The position numbers and the translations under genes were made by a program. The notes under the pieces are model-generated. The model worked only from the letters and a program-made list of their open reading frames with translations. It was not told the DNA's origin and ran no database searches. A stretch of DNA of 64,000 nt, from contig MEIF01000004.1 in NCBI GenBank assembly GCA_001750645.1, forward strand, positions 1 to 64,000, read 5' to 3'. Source of the stretch: Gammaproteobacteria bacterium AqS3. GTDB taxonomy: Bacteria > Pseudomonadota > Gammaproteobacteria > MEIF01 > AqS3. How positions within the stretch are numbered: position 1 is the first letter of the stretch; each line of letters opens with the position of its first letter. This document shows positions 47,383 to 54,810 of this stretch, one piece after another.

Positions 47383-48256
47383 AGATCCTTTTGGAGAGTT
47401 AGAGCAGCTTCGCAAGCGAATCGGAGGAAGAGAGCACTCTAATTCTTTTAACATAGATTCTGGGTTGAAAGGGTTTCAGCAACAGTTAGAAATTTCTGAG
47501 AAAAAAGTCAAAAACGTTGCTGATCTTCAACAAGTTGGGCCATATCTTACTTACAAGGGAGAGATTCTTGTCATTCTCTATATATTTAACTCCAGTGCAA
47601 CTTCTCTGAACTTAAAAGATAATTCTCCCAGCTCAGCAGCCACTCCAAAATTTCATTTTGCATGGTGTTCAACACTCGACAATATGCAGCGTAAGGACCG
47701 CATAGAGCGTTATGTAATTTCAAGATCCAAGTCGAATCGTTTCAGGATAGAGGCAAGAGAGCTTGGGAAAAGAGGGGCCGGAGAATATGGCCGTCGGCAT
47801 ATTCTTGAAAACATTCGACTTTATCCCTGTCAAAATTGTCTTTCTGAATTGCGGTATCACGGTTTCGGCAGTCATTTGGATAAGGCTCTGCGATTCAAGC
47901 AGGTGGAAGAATTTTCAATAGAGGAATTTCTAAAAGAACATGACGGAAATTTGGTCAAGATGAAACAGATGCCCAAAAGATATGAGGAAAGTGCGGGTCC
48001 GGTGGATTACACCTCGGATTGGAGTGAGATCTCTGATAAATTTCGAGAAGAGAATGATTGGAGGTGTTCAAAATGTGGCGTCTGTATGCGTGACATGCCG
48101 AAAGGCCTTCATACTCATCACATTAATGGAATAAAGTCCAACAACAATCTGGCTAATCTTCAAGCTCTCTGTGCTCTTTGCCATAAAGAAGTTCACCCTG
48201 GCATGCGTGTTGATCCGGAAGTTGAATGCTTTATTACAAAGAACAGAGCTTATTAA
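47372..48256 (+). CDS. zorE: Zorya type II effector ZorE-like HNH nuclease
   Basis: 294 residues. The C-terminal HNH domain (about 228-280) has CSKCGVC, then THHINGIKSNNN and LCALCHKEVHPG: two Cys-x2-Cys pairs holding zinc and the catalytic His-His pair plus Asn. The N-terminal 200 residues are not recognisable but contain another Cys pair (YPCQNCLSEL) and could sense DNA or the ZorAB tail. In type II Zorya, ZorE is the HNH effector in the zorA-zorB-zorE order seen here. The ATG overlaps zorB. The gene ends exactly where the convergent GIY-YIG gene ends. Confidence 0.85.
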   Translation: MKIRDPFGELEQLRKRIGGREHSNSFNIDSGLKGFQQQLEISEKKVKNVADLQQVGPYLTYKGEILVILYIFNSSATSLNLKDNSPSSAATPKFHFAWCSTLDNMQRKDRIERYVISRSKSNRFRIEARELGKRGAGEYGRRHILENIRLYPCQNCLSELRYHGFGSHLDKALRFKQVEEFSIEEFLKEHDGNLVKMKQMPKRYEESAGPVDYTSDWSEISDKFREENDWRCSKCGVCMRDMPKGLHTHHINGIKSNNNLANLQALCALCHKEVHPGMRVDPEVECFITKNRAY

Positions 48257-48877
48257 CTAGTCAGCCTCATCCGACTGCTCCAGCCGCAACCGGCGCTCTG
48301 TGAGCGTCTCGCCTTCAAACAGCCAAAAATCCGGCCCTCGGACTGATTCTTGTTCCCTGCCGTAGAGTGTTTTGAAAATCTTCAGAGTGGCCTTGTTCAG
48401 TGATGTCACTTCACCCTCAAACTCAACCTCACGGTCTCCGGCAATGCGGCAGGTGATGGATTCGTTTTTGAGAAAGTTTAGCTCTGCACCAACCGGTATA
48501 TCAATCATCGAAAAACGGATTGCAGGTCTTCGGGCGCGGGCGCGTTTGAGCGTTGCGGCATCGCTTTCATCCTCAACAATGTCGGAAGTCGGGGTGACAT
48601 CCCTGCCATATCCTTCAAGGATCATCTTTATGCGCTCGGGGTTAATCGAGAAGAACTCTCTTTTGGGGTTGTATCTGTGGTCGCCAAAGCCAAAGTGAAG
48701 GCGTTTTTCGATGTCGGCGCTGTCGTCCACCTCGCAGGCGAAATAGCATTCAAAGGGAGCCGGAACACCTGCGTGAAAGGATAGGGAGCGAATGCGCTCT
48801 TCCAAGTTGGTTGTCCGCCCAACCTTGATGAGGTCGGGAATCGCAGGATTCGTGAGAATGTAGACAATTTCAGCCAT
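48257..48877 (-). CDS. GIY-YIG (T5orf172/MUG113-type) protein with C-terminal RAMA-like domain
   Basis: 206 residues. The N-terminal 90 resemble the T5orf172 branch of GIY-YIG nucleases: VYILTN, KVGRT, then a helix with EERIRSL, the conserved FECYFACEVDD and a DIEKRLHFGF block ending in KREFF. The C-terminal part (about 115-185, IPVGAELNFLKNESITCRI to VEFEGEVTSLNKATLKIFK) resembles the domain often found with restriction enzymes and called RAMA/DUF4357-like. It probably binds or cuts DNA, perhaps in a modification-sensitive way (inferred). It abuts zorE tail to tail and could be an accessory of Zorya or an independent defence gene. Confidence 0.72.
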   Translation of the reverse strand: MAEIVYILTNPAIPDLIKVGRTTNLEERIRSLSFHAGVPAPFECYFACEVDDSADIEKRLHFGFGDHRYNPKREFFSINPERIKMILEGYGRDVTPTSDIVEDESDAATLKRARARRPAIRFSMIDIPVGAELNFLKNESITCRIAGDREVEFEGEVTSLNKATLKIFKTLYGREQESVRGPDFWLFEGETLTERRLRLEQSDEAD

Positions 48878-49060
48878 GTCGCTTCCTTAAATCGAACGCC
48901 AACCAGCCTTGATTGATCAGGCGGGGCAGTGCTGCAAAAGGCGGATGAGCTGCGTAGTTTACGTCAGGCTGTGTAGATTTGTCTGTACTCAGGGCTGCTT
49001 TCTACTCACTCCCGAGGCTTTGAGACTATATTGCTCCGCTTGACGGCTTTCACACCTCTT

Positions 49061-49873
49061 ATGAACTGGCTGATCAAACGAGTAAAAAGCAAGAGCGCCG
49101 TGCTTGGAGTGATATTGGTGATACTGTTCGGTTTGCTGCGCGTGGGTTATATGTTTAAGGAGGAAATCCTGGGCCCCGAATTGGCTGATAAATGGTTTGG
49201 AAGCGGTGAATACGTCGGTGAATACCAGTATGGCGAGCGGCACGGTCAGGGAGTCCTAAAGTTTGAAAGCGGAACAATATATATCGGCGAGTTTTATAGG
49301 GGCAGTATTCAGGGGCAGGGGACGATGACTTTATCCAGCGGAAACGTATATTCTGGCGAATTCAGGGATGGGGAGATACATGGGCAGGGAACCTTGAAGT
49401 TTAAAAGCGGCTCCGAATATGTCGGCGAATTTTATGAAGGCCGCATTAATGGGCTGGGAGTTTTGGTCTTTTATGACGGGGACGAATATTTTGGTGAATT
49501 CAAAGAAGGCGGCTGGCACGGACAGGGAATTTTAACCCTGTCCGGCGGTCAAAAATATGAGGGTGAATTCAGAAAGAGCAAATTTCACGGACAGGGAGCT
49601 CGGAGCTATCCAAACGGCGACGAATACGTCGGTCAATTCAGTGATGGTAAATATCACGGGCAGGGGGTCAAAGCATTTGCCGATGGCGGAAAATATATCG
49701 GCGAATTTCGGCACGGCAGCATGAATGGTCAGGGAACCATGACATTGGCCAGCGGCGTCAAATACGTCGGTGAATTTAGATCCGGCAACTTTCACGGACA
49801 AGGCGCCATTACATATTCTGACGGAAGCGTGAAGAAGGGCACCTGGGTGAACGGCAAGTTTCAAGAGAAGTAG
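49061..49873 (+). CDS. Membrane-anchored MORN-repeat protein 1
   Basis: 270 residues. The start at 49061 is set by its paralogues, all of which begin MNW or MKLLNW. A basic N-terminus (KRVKSKS) leads into one transmembrane helix (about 12-31), a conserved linker (RVGYMFKEEILGPEL-DKWF pattern), and nine full MORN repeats of 23 residues (YVGEFxxGxxHGQGxxxxxxG) with a closing half repeat (KKGTWVNGKF). By the positive-inside rule the repeats face the periplasm. MORN arrays bind lipids or proteins; the partner is unknown. First of three genes in a row. Moderately AT-rich. Confidence 0.82.
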   Translation: MNWLIKRVKSKSAVLGVILVILFGLLRVGYMFKEEILGPELADKWFGSGEYVGEYQYGERHGQGVLKFESGTIYIGEFYRGSIQGQGTMTLSSGNVYSGEFRDGEIHGQGTLKFKSGSEYVGEFYEGRINGLGVLVFYDGDEYFGEFKEGGWHGQGILTLSGGQKYEGEFRKSKFHGQGARSYPNGDEYVGQFSDGKYHGQGVKAFADGGKYIGEFRHGSMNGQGTMTLASGVKYVGEFRSGNFHGQGAITYSDGSVKKGTWVNGKFQEK

Positions 49874-49881
49874 TTTCAACC

Positions 49882-51333
49882 ATGAACTGGATCATCAGGC
49901 TAGTCAAAAACAGGATGGCCGCACTTGGGCTGATATTCGCGGTGGCGGTTCTCAGCCTGCGCGTGGGTTATATGTTTAAGGAGGAAATCTTGCCCCCCGA
50001 ATTGGTCGATAAATGGTTCTTCGATCATGAATACATAGGCGAATACAGGGATGGAAAGTGGCATGGGTGGGGGACAATAAGGTTTCAAAGCGGAACGGAA
50101 TATGTCGGCGAATTTCACGAGGGCCTCTTTCATGGGCAGGGAACCATGAGCTTCTCCAGCGGAAGCGTATATTCTGGTGAATTTAAGGATGGCGATTGGG
50201 ATGGACAGGGAACCTTGGCTTTTTTCGATGGCGGCAAATATGTCGGTGGATTTAAGCATGGGGAATACCACGGGAGGGGAACCCGAACCTATGCAAGCGG
50301 CAGCGAATATGTCGGCGAATTTGAAAATGGCGAAGAGCATGGGCAGGGAACCTGGACCTTCAGCAGCGGATCTCAATATACCGGCGAGTTTAGAGATGGA
50401 AATTACAACGGACAGGGGGTATTCATCTATTTCAATGGCAGAAAATACGTCGGTGAATTTAAGGACGATGAATATCACGGGCAGGGGACCTTGACCCTTC
50501 CCGGCGGTGGCAAATACGTTGGTGAATTCAAGAACGATCAATATCATGGACAGGGAACTTTGCACCGCGCTGACGGCGGCAAATACGTCGGTGAATTTAG
50601 TGATGGTCAATTTCACGGGCAGGGAACTTTGGATTACCCTGATGGTGCCACATACACCGGCGGATTCAGGAACGGCAGATATCACGGCAAGGGAGTCAAA
50701 AAATACAACGACGGCGGAAAATATGAAGGCGAATTTCAGGATGGCAATAGGCATGGGCAGGGGACGTTGATCTTTCCCGATGGGAAAGATTTCTTCGGAG
50801 AATATGTCGGCGGATTCAAGAACAACAGATATGACGGGCAGGGAACGATTGTTTTTGCGCATGGCAAATACACGGGCGAATTCAAAGATGGCCACTGGCA
50901 TGGACAGGGCACTTTGACTGACCCCGATTTTGGCGAATATGTGGGCGGGTTTAGAAAAGGCAAATACCATGGGCAGGGCACGTTTGATTTTTCAAATCAC
51001 GATTGGTTTGATCGATACACAGGGCAATTCATCAACGGCTTTTGGCATGGGAGGGGAACGCTGACCTACAACAGCGGCAGCGAGTACGTCGGCGAATTCA
51101 GGTATGGAAAGTTTCACGGCGAGGGCGTTTACACCATCCAGGATGGTGGAAAGTACGTCGGCGGATTTCGCCGGGACGAGTACTACGGCCAGGGGACTTT
51201 TACCTACGTCGGCGGCGATGAATATGTCGGCGAATTCAGGGCTGGAAAATACCACGGCCAGGGCGTCAAGACCTATTCTGATGGAAGAGTGGAGGAGGGC
51301 ACCTGGATCTACGGCAAGTTTCAGGGGGAGTGA
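49882..51333 (+). CDS. Membrane-anchored MORN-repeat protein 2
   Basis: 483 residues, the longest of the four: N-terminal helix (about 10-30), the shared VGYMFKEEILPPELVDKWF linker, about 18 MORN repeats and a terminal half repeat (EEGTWIYGKFQGE). Two repeats near residues 295 and 370 carry insertions. The 8-bp spacer before it (TTTCAACC) is the same as that before protein 3, showing that the gene and its leader were duplicated together. Its last four repeats are almost identical in DNA to those of protein 3. Confidence 0.85.
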   Translation: MNWIIRLVKNRMAALGLIFAVAVLSLRVGYMFKEEILPPELVDKWFFDHEYIGEYRDGKWHGWGTIRFQSGTEYVGEFHEGLFHGQGTMSFSSGSVYSGEFKDGDWDGQGTLAFFDGGKYVGGFKHGEYHGRGTRTYASGSEYVGEFENGEEHGQGTWTFSSGSQYTGEFRDGNYNGQGVFIYFNGRKYVGEFKDDEYHGQGTLTLPGGGKYVGEFKNDQYHGQGTLHRADGGKYVGEFSDGQFHGQGTLDYPDGATYTGGFRNGRYHGKGVKKYNDGGKYEGEFQDGNRHGQGTLIFPDGKDFFGEYVGGFKNNRYDGQGTIVFAHGKYTGEFKDGHWHGQGTLTDPDFGEYVGGFRKGKYHGQGTFDFSNHDWFDRYTGQFINGFWHGRGTLTYNSGSEYVGEFRYGKFHGEGVYTIQDGGKYVGGFRRDEYYGQGTFTYVGGDEYVGEFRAGKYHGQGVKTYSDGRVEEGTWIYGKFQGE

Positions 51334-51341
51334 TTTCAACC

Positions 51342-52370
51342 ATGAACTGGATCGTCAAACTGGTCAAAAGCAGGATGACCACCTTTGGGTTGATATTCGC
51401 TGTGGCGGTTCTCAGCCTGCGTGTCGGCTATGAGTTCAAGGAGGGAATTCGGAGCCTTGAGTTGGTCGATAAATGGCTCTCAAACCATGAACACGTCGGC
51501 GAGTTTAAGCAGGGGGAATACAGCGGGCGGGGCGTGCGAGTCCACTCTGACGGCTCCGAATATGTCGGCGAATTTAAAGACGGCAAAGAGCATGGGCAGG
51601 GAACTTGGACATTCGGCAATGGTGCTCGATATACCGGCGAGTTGAGTGATGGCAAATACAGCGGACAGGGAACCATAACCTTTGCCGACGGCGGCAAATA
51701 CGTCGGCGGATTCAAGGACAATCAATACCACGGACGGGGAATTTTCTACTATGGCGACGGCAGGAAGTATGCCGGCGGATTCAAGGATGGTCGATATCAT
51801 GGACGGAGCATTTTGCACTACGCCAATGGCGCCTCATACATCGGTGAATTTAAGGACGGCAGACGTCACGGGCAGGGAGTAGAAACATACAGCGATGGCG
51901 GAAAATATGAAGGCGAATTTCAATATGGAAACAGGCATGGTCAGGGGAAACTGATCTTTCCAGATGGGGATGATTTCTTCGGAGAATATGTCGGCGGGTT
52001 CAGAAACGGTAAATATCATGGACAGGGGAAGGTTGTTTTTGCCGATAGCAAATACACGGGCGAATTCCAAGATGGTTACTGGCACGGGCAGGGGACTCTG
52101 ACCTACAACAGCGGCAGCGAGTATGTCGGTGAATTCAGGTATGGAAAGTTTCACGGCGAGGGGGTTTACACCATCCAAGATGGTGGAAAGTACGTCGGCA
52201 GATTTCTTCGCGGCAAGTACTACGGTCAGGGAACTTTAACCTACGCCAATGGCGATGAATATGTAGGCGAATTCGGGGATGGAACGCTCCACGGCAAAGG
52301 CGTCAAGACCTATTCTGATGGAAGAGTGGAGAAGGGCACTTGGGTATTTGGCGAGTTTCAGGGGGAGTGA
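51342..52370 (+). CDS. Membrane-anchored MORN-repeat protein 3
   Basis: 342 residues: the MNWIVKLVKSRM start, a transmembrane helix (about 12-30), a linker slightly changed from the others (YEFKEGIRSLELVDKW), about 12 MORN repeats and the terminal half repeat EKGTWVFGEFQGE. One repeat lacks the usual Gly (HGRSILHY). It lies eight bases after protein 2 and should be in the same transcript. Function unknown, as for its paralogues. Confidence 0.83.
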   Translation: MNWIVKLVKSRMTTFGLIFAVAVLSLRVGYEFKEGIRSLELVDKWLSNHEHVGEFKQGEYSGRGVRVHSDGSEYVGEFKDGKEHGQGTWTFGNGARYTGELSDGKYSGQGTITFADGGKYVGGFKDNQYHGRGIFYYGDGRKYAGGFKDGRYHGRSILHYANGASYIGEFKDGRRHGQGVETYSDGGKYEGEFQYGNRHGQGKLIFPDGDDFFGEYVGGFRNGKYHGQGKVVFADSKYTGEFQDGYWHGQGTLTYNSGSEYVGEFRYGKFHGEGVYTIQDGGKYVGRFLRGKYYGQGTLTYANGDEYVGEFGDGTLHGKGVKTYSDGRVEKGTWVFGEFQGE

Positions 52371-52419
52371 TTTTTTAGGGGCAGGGAATAGTGTAATCTG
52401 CGGTTCCCAGGTGCTTTGA

Positions 52420-53382
52420 TTATTTCATAGAGTTATATTTTTGCTCCAATAGGAACATGACATAATCCAGCTGCTCTGGCTTTTTCAAACTGATTTTGTA
52501 GGTATATCCCACGCCATCTTTGTTGTTGAAAGTCCTCGTGCCTTCTTTTGCCAAGCGTTTGGGATCATCAACGGTGAAATACCTTTTCGACTTTTCGCCA
52601 CTCTCTTTTATATTTCCTCTGTAAATCACGATGAAGATGTCAGATTTGCGAGGATTTATATGGCATATATGGGCCTTGCCGCGTTTCCAAGAGATGTACA
52701 CCTTGGTGGTTGAAAACGAAGTGTCTGGATATTCTTCCAAACGTTCCTTCAGCAAGTCCCAGAGCGGCTTCAGGCTCCCTCCAAATTTTTCGGTGTGGTC
52801 GTCTTCGGAAGGAACCTTCACCTGATCGGACACTTCTGACATCGCCGAATCGCTCTGAAAAGGCGACAGTTTTTCCATACTTTCATTGGAGTTTGATAGA
52901 TGCTGTTCCAATGCAATCAACCCATCTTCAAACTGTCTGATCTCATACAGCTCAAAGGGAAAGTCCTTGAAATTGACGCTGTTCTTCTGGAACTTATTGA
53001 ATGATTGGGATATGAATATCACGCGCGATGATTCCCAGTCGATTTCGCTCCGCTTTAGTTGCCTCCCCATTTTCTCGTTGTACTCGAGGATAAAGTCGGC
53101 CTTGTTCTCCAGCATTGCGGAGAGGTAGGAAAACCCTTGGTCGACTACCGATGAGTTACTGCCTTTCTTGTATTCCACGATCACAAATGACTTGCTCTCC
53201 AGGTCATAAGCCAAAGAATCCAAACGAAACTCACCGACGGCAAATCCAGAACTCACAAACTCCAACCCAAGCAGCGCATCCATGTTCTGCTCGACAAGCG
53301 ACTGGATGTTCTTCTTCAGCTTGAAGGAACCCTTCTCAATCGGCGTCAGTATTCCCTTGGCGTTCTTCTTAAACCACTGCAT
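52420..53382 (-). CDS. PD-(D/E)XK-fold protein with DUF5655-like C-terminus
   Basis: 320 residues. The N-terminal half has the nuclease-type core: Asp55 in FRLDSLAYD and Glu70-x-Lys72 in FVIVEYKKG, with a following helix (DQGFSYLSAM), the pattern of restriction-endonuclease-like folds. The C-terminal 105 residues (LWDLLKERLEEYPDT onward to QLDYVMFLLEQ) resemble DUF5655, often attached to such nucleases. The ATG at 53382 is chosen because GGGAGG lies about eight bases upstream and 44 upstream residues look non-coding. It sits between MORN genes, on the opposite strand. A stand-alone defence nuclease is the likeliest role (inference). Confidence 0.75.
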   Translation of the reverse strand: MQWFKKNAKGILTPIEKGSFKLKKNIQSLVEQNMDALLGLEFVSSGFAVGEFRLDSLAYDLESKSFVIVEYKKGSNSSVVDQGFSYLSAMLENKADFILEYNEKMGRQLKRSEIDWESSRVIFISQSFNKFQKNSVNFKDFPFELYEIRQFEDGLIALEQHLSNSNESMEKLSPFQSDSAMSEVSDQVKVPSEDDHTEKFGGSLKPLWDLLKERLEEYPDTSFSTTKVYISWKRGKAHICHINPRKSDIFIVIYRGNIKESGEKSKRYFTVDDPKRLAKEGTRTFNNKDGVGYTYKISLKKPEQLDYVMFLLEQKYNSMK

Positions 53383-53491
53383 GGATGGCCTCCCCAATAC
53401 CGTGAAAACGTGTGCTGTGATCGATCTTGCACCCTGAGCAGCACCGCCCCAACCGCTCGGCTTCCAAGCGGGCGGGCATTGCAAGCGGCGC

Positions 53492-53497
53492 ATTATA
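53492..53497 (-). promoter_or_regulatory. -10 element of the PD-(D/E)XK gene
   Basis: Minus-strand consensus TATAAT followed by GCGCC, about 110 bp before the start codon. The -35 region (TAAAAG) is poor. Confidence 0.45.
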
Positions 53498-53499
53498 TT

Positions 53500-53531
53500 G
53501 CCGCTGTTTGACATCTTTTAGCCGCTGTTTG
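53500..53531. repeat. 11-bp direct repeat GCCGCTGTTTG, 21-bp period
   Basis: Copies at 53500-53510 and 53521-53531, two helical turns apart, between the divergent PD-(D/E)XK and fourth MORN genes. The spacing suits a regulator binding two sites on one DNA face; this is inference. Confidence 0.45.
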
Positions 53532-53664
53532 GCCAGTCTGACCCCCGATTCACGTTCCGTAAACCACTGTTTTTGCGGTGCTTTTTGATGATGTGCTTCA
53601 GGGCGACCGTCTCAGCCGGGATGGTTGGGTCAATATTTCCGCCGATCCTCAGCGGCAAACCCTT

Positions 53665-54342
53665 ATGAAACTTTTGAACTGGATAGTGCGCTTCCTGCAA
53701 GACAGGACTGATGCATTTAAATTGGTGCTCGGCATTTTGATTGCAACCGTGGGCACGCTTGGTGCGATCCATTTATTAGAGGAGCACCTGATTGAGCGGT
53801 GGTACGAGGGCGGTGAATATCGCGGCCAGTACAAAGACGGAGAGAGACACGGGCACGGGGTTTTGCAGTTCCCCAAAGGCGCCAGATATTCCGGCAGCTT
53901 CCGTGATGGTCGCCCCGATGGCCAGGGGACTTTGATCCTCGAAAGCGGCTCAAAGTACGTCGGCAAATTCAAAGACGGCGAAATACACGGGAAAGGAACT
54001 TATAAGCTCAAGAACGGTGGACAATACATCGGTGAATTTAGAGATGGGGAGCTGCACGGCAGGGGAACCTTCATCTCCGGCGATGGCACCAAATACATCG
54101 GTGAATTCAGAGACAGCGACAAGCACGGGTGGGGAACATTCACCATCCCATCTGAGGCACAATATGTCGGCGAATTCAAGCGCGGAAGGATCTACGGCCA
54201 GGGCAGGCTCACCTTTTCCAGCGGCACCAGATATGTCGGCGGATTCAAGGATGGCGATTTTCATGGCGAAGGAACGCTCATACTCTTCGATGGAAGGGTG
54301 CAGAAGGGCACTTGGGTGGATGGAGAATATCAGGAGGAATAA
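53665..54342 (+). CDS. Membrane-anchored MORN-repeat protein 4
   Basis: 225 residues: MKLLNWIVRFLQDRTD start, a transmembrane helix (about 19-37), a linker (LEEHLIERWYEGGEY) and seven MORN repeats with the terminal half repeat QKGTWVDGEYQEE. It is the most diverged of the four and is separated from them by the minus-strand nuclease gene. The following membrane-protein gene starts six bases after its stop. ATG 53665 is chosen by alignment with the other family members. Confidence 0.8.
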   Translation: MKLLNWIVRFLQDRTDAFKLVLGILIATVGTLGAIHLLEEHLIERWYEGGEYRGQYKDGERHGHGVLQFPKGARYSGSFRDGRPDGQGTLILESGSKYVGKFKDGEIHGKGTYKLKNGGQYIGEFRDGELHGRGTFISGDGTKYIGEFRDSDKHGWGTFTIPSEAQYVGEFKRGRIYGQGRLTFSSGTRYVGGFKDGDFHGEGTLILFDGRVQKGTWVDGEYQEE

Positions 54343-54348
54343 TTTCAA

Positions 54349-54768
54349 ATGAACACAACGTCGCACAAAATCCTGTTCTTATGGTGTCTTTACGTCGGAT
54401 TCTTCGGCTTGGTTCTCTCCGCCGCCGCCTTTGAGCTGACAGAGGCGCCGATACATTTGATCCTCTCAATCCTAAACTCCAACCCCTACGAGCTGGACAA
54501 CAACATGAGATTCGGCCTCGGAATTCAGGGCTCGCTGTCCCTGGCGCTTGCCATATTTTTCTACGCCATTCTGAAGGCCGAGCAGCACTCGCCGCTGCCC
54601 AACTCGGTCTGGCGAACGGTGCTGCTGGGGCTGGCCGTTTGGTTCGTTGTGGACGGCGTCATCTCCTACGCCACCGGCTACACGCTCAACATTCTCTCCA
54701 ATGTCGTCATCCTGCTCTGGCTCGCCTGGCCGCTGTGGAAGGAGGGCAAGCTGGGTGGTTCCGGGTAA
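54349..54768 (+). CDS. Small four-helix membrane protein
   Basis: 139 residues with about four transmembrane helices (about 8-28, 55-75, 88-105, 112-128) and a polar loop (SNPYELDNNMR). The GGAGG ribosome site lies inside the end of the MORN 4 gene, about 12 bases before ATG 54349, so the two genes are probably translated from one message. No family recognised. GC content is closer to the chromosome than that of its neighbours. It may be the membrane partner of MORN protein 4. Confidence 0.7.
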   Translation: MNTTSHKILFLWCLYVGFFGLVLSAAAFELTEAPIHLILSILNSNPYELDNNMRFGLGIQGSLSLALAIFFYAILKAEQHSPLPNSVWRTVLLGLAVWFVVDGVISYATGYTLNILSNVVILLWLAWPLWKEGKLGGSG

Positions 54769-54810
54769 TCCTCTGGGGTGGCGAGGCGGGGCAAGTAGAT
54801 AGGAATAGAT

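Noticed and set aside
49200-52350. CRISPR-like regular repetition
   Set aside because: The repeats are 69 bp in frame, encode MORN units, vary at third positions and lack unique spacers.
53508-53513. Perfect TTGACA on the plus strand before MORN gene 4
   Set aside because: No -10 lies 16-18 bases downstream, so it is probably chance.
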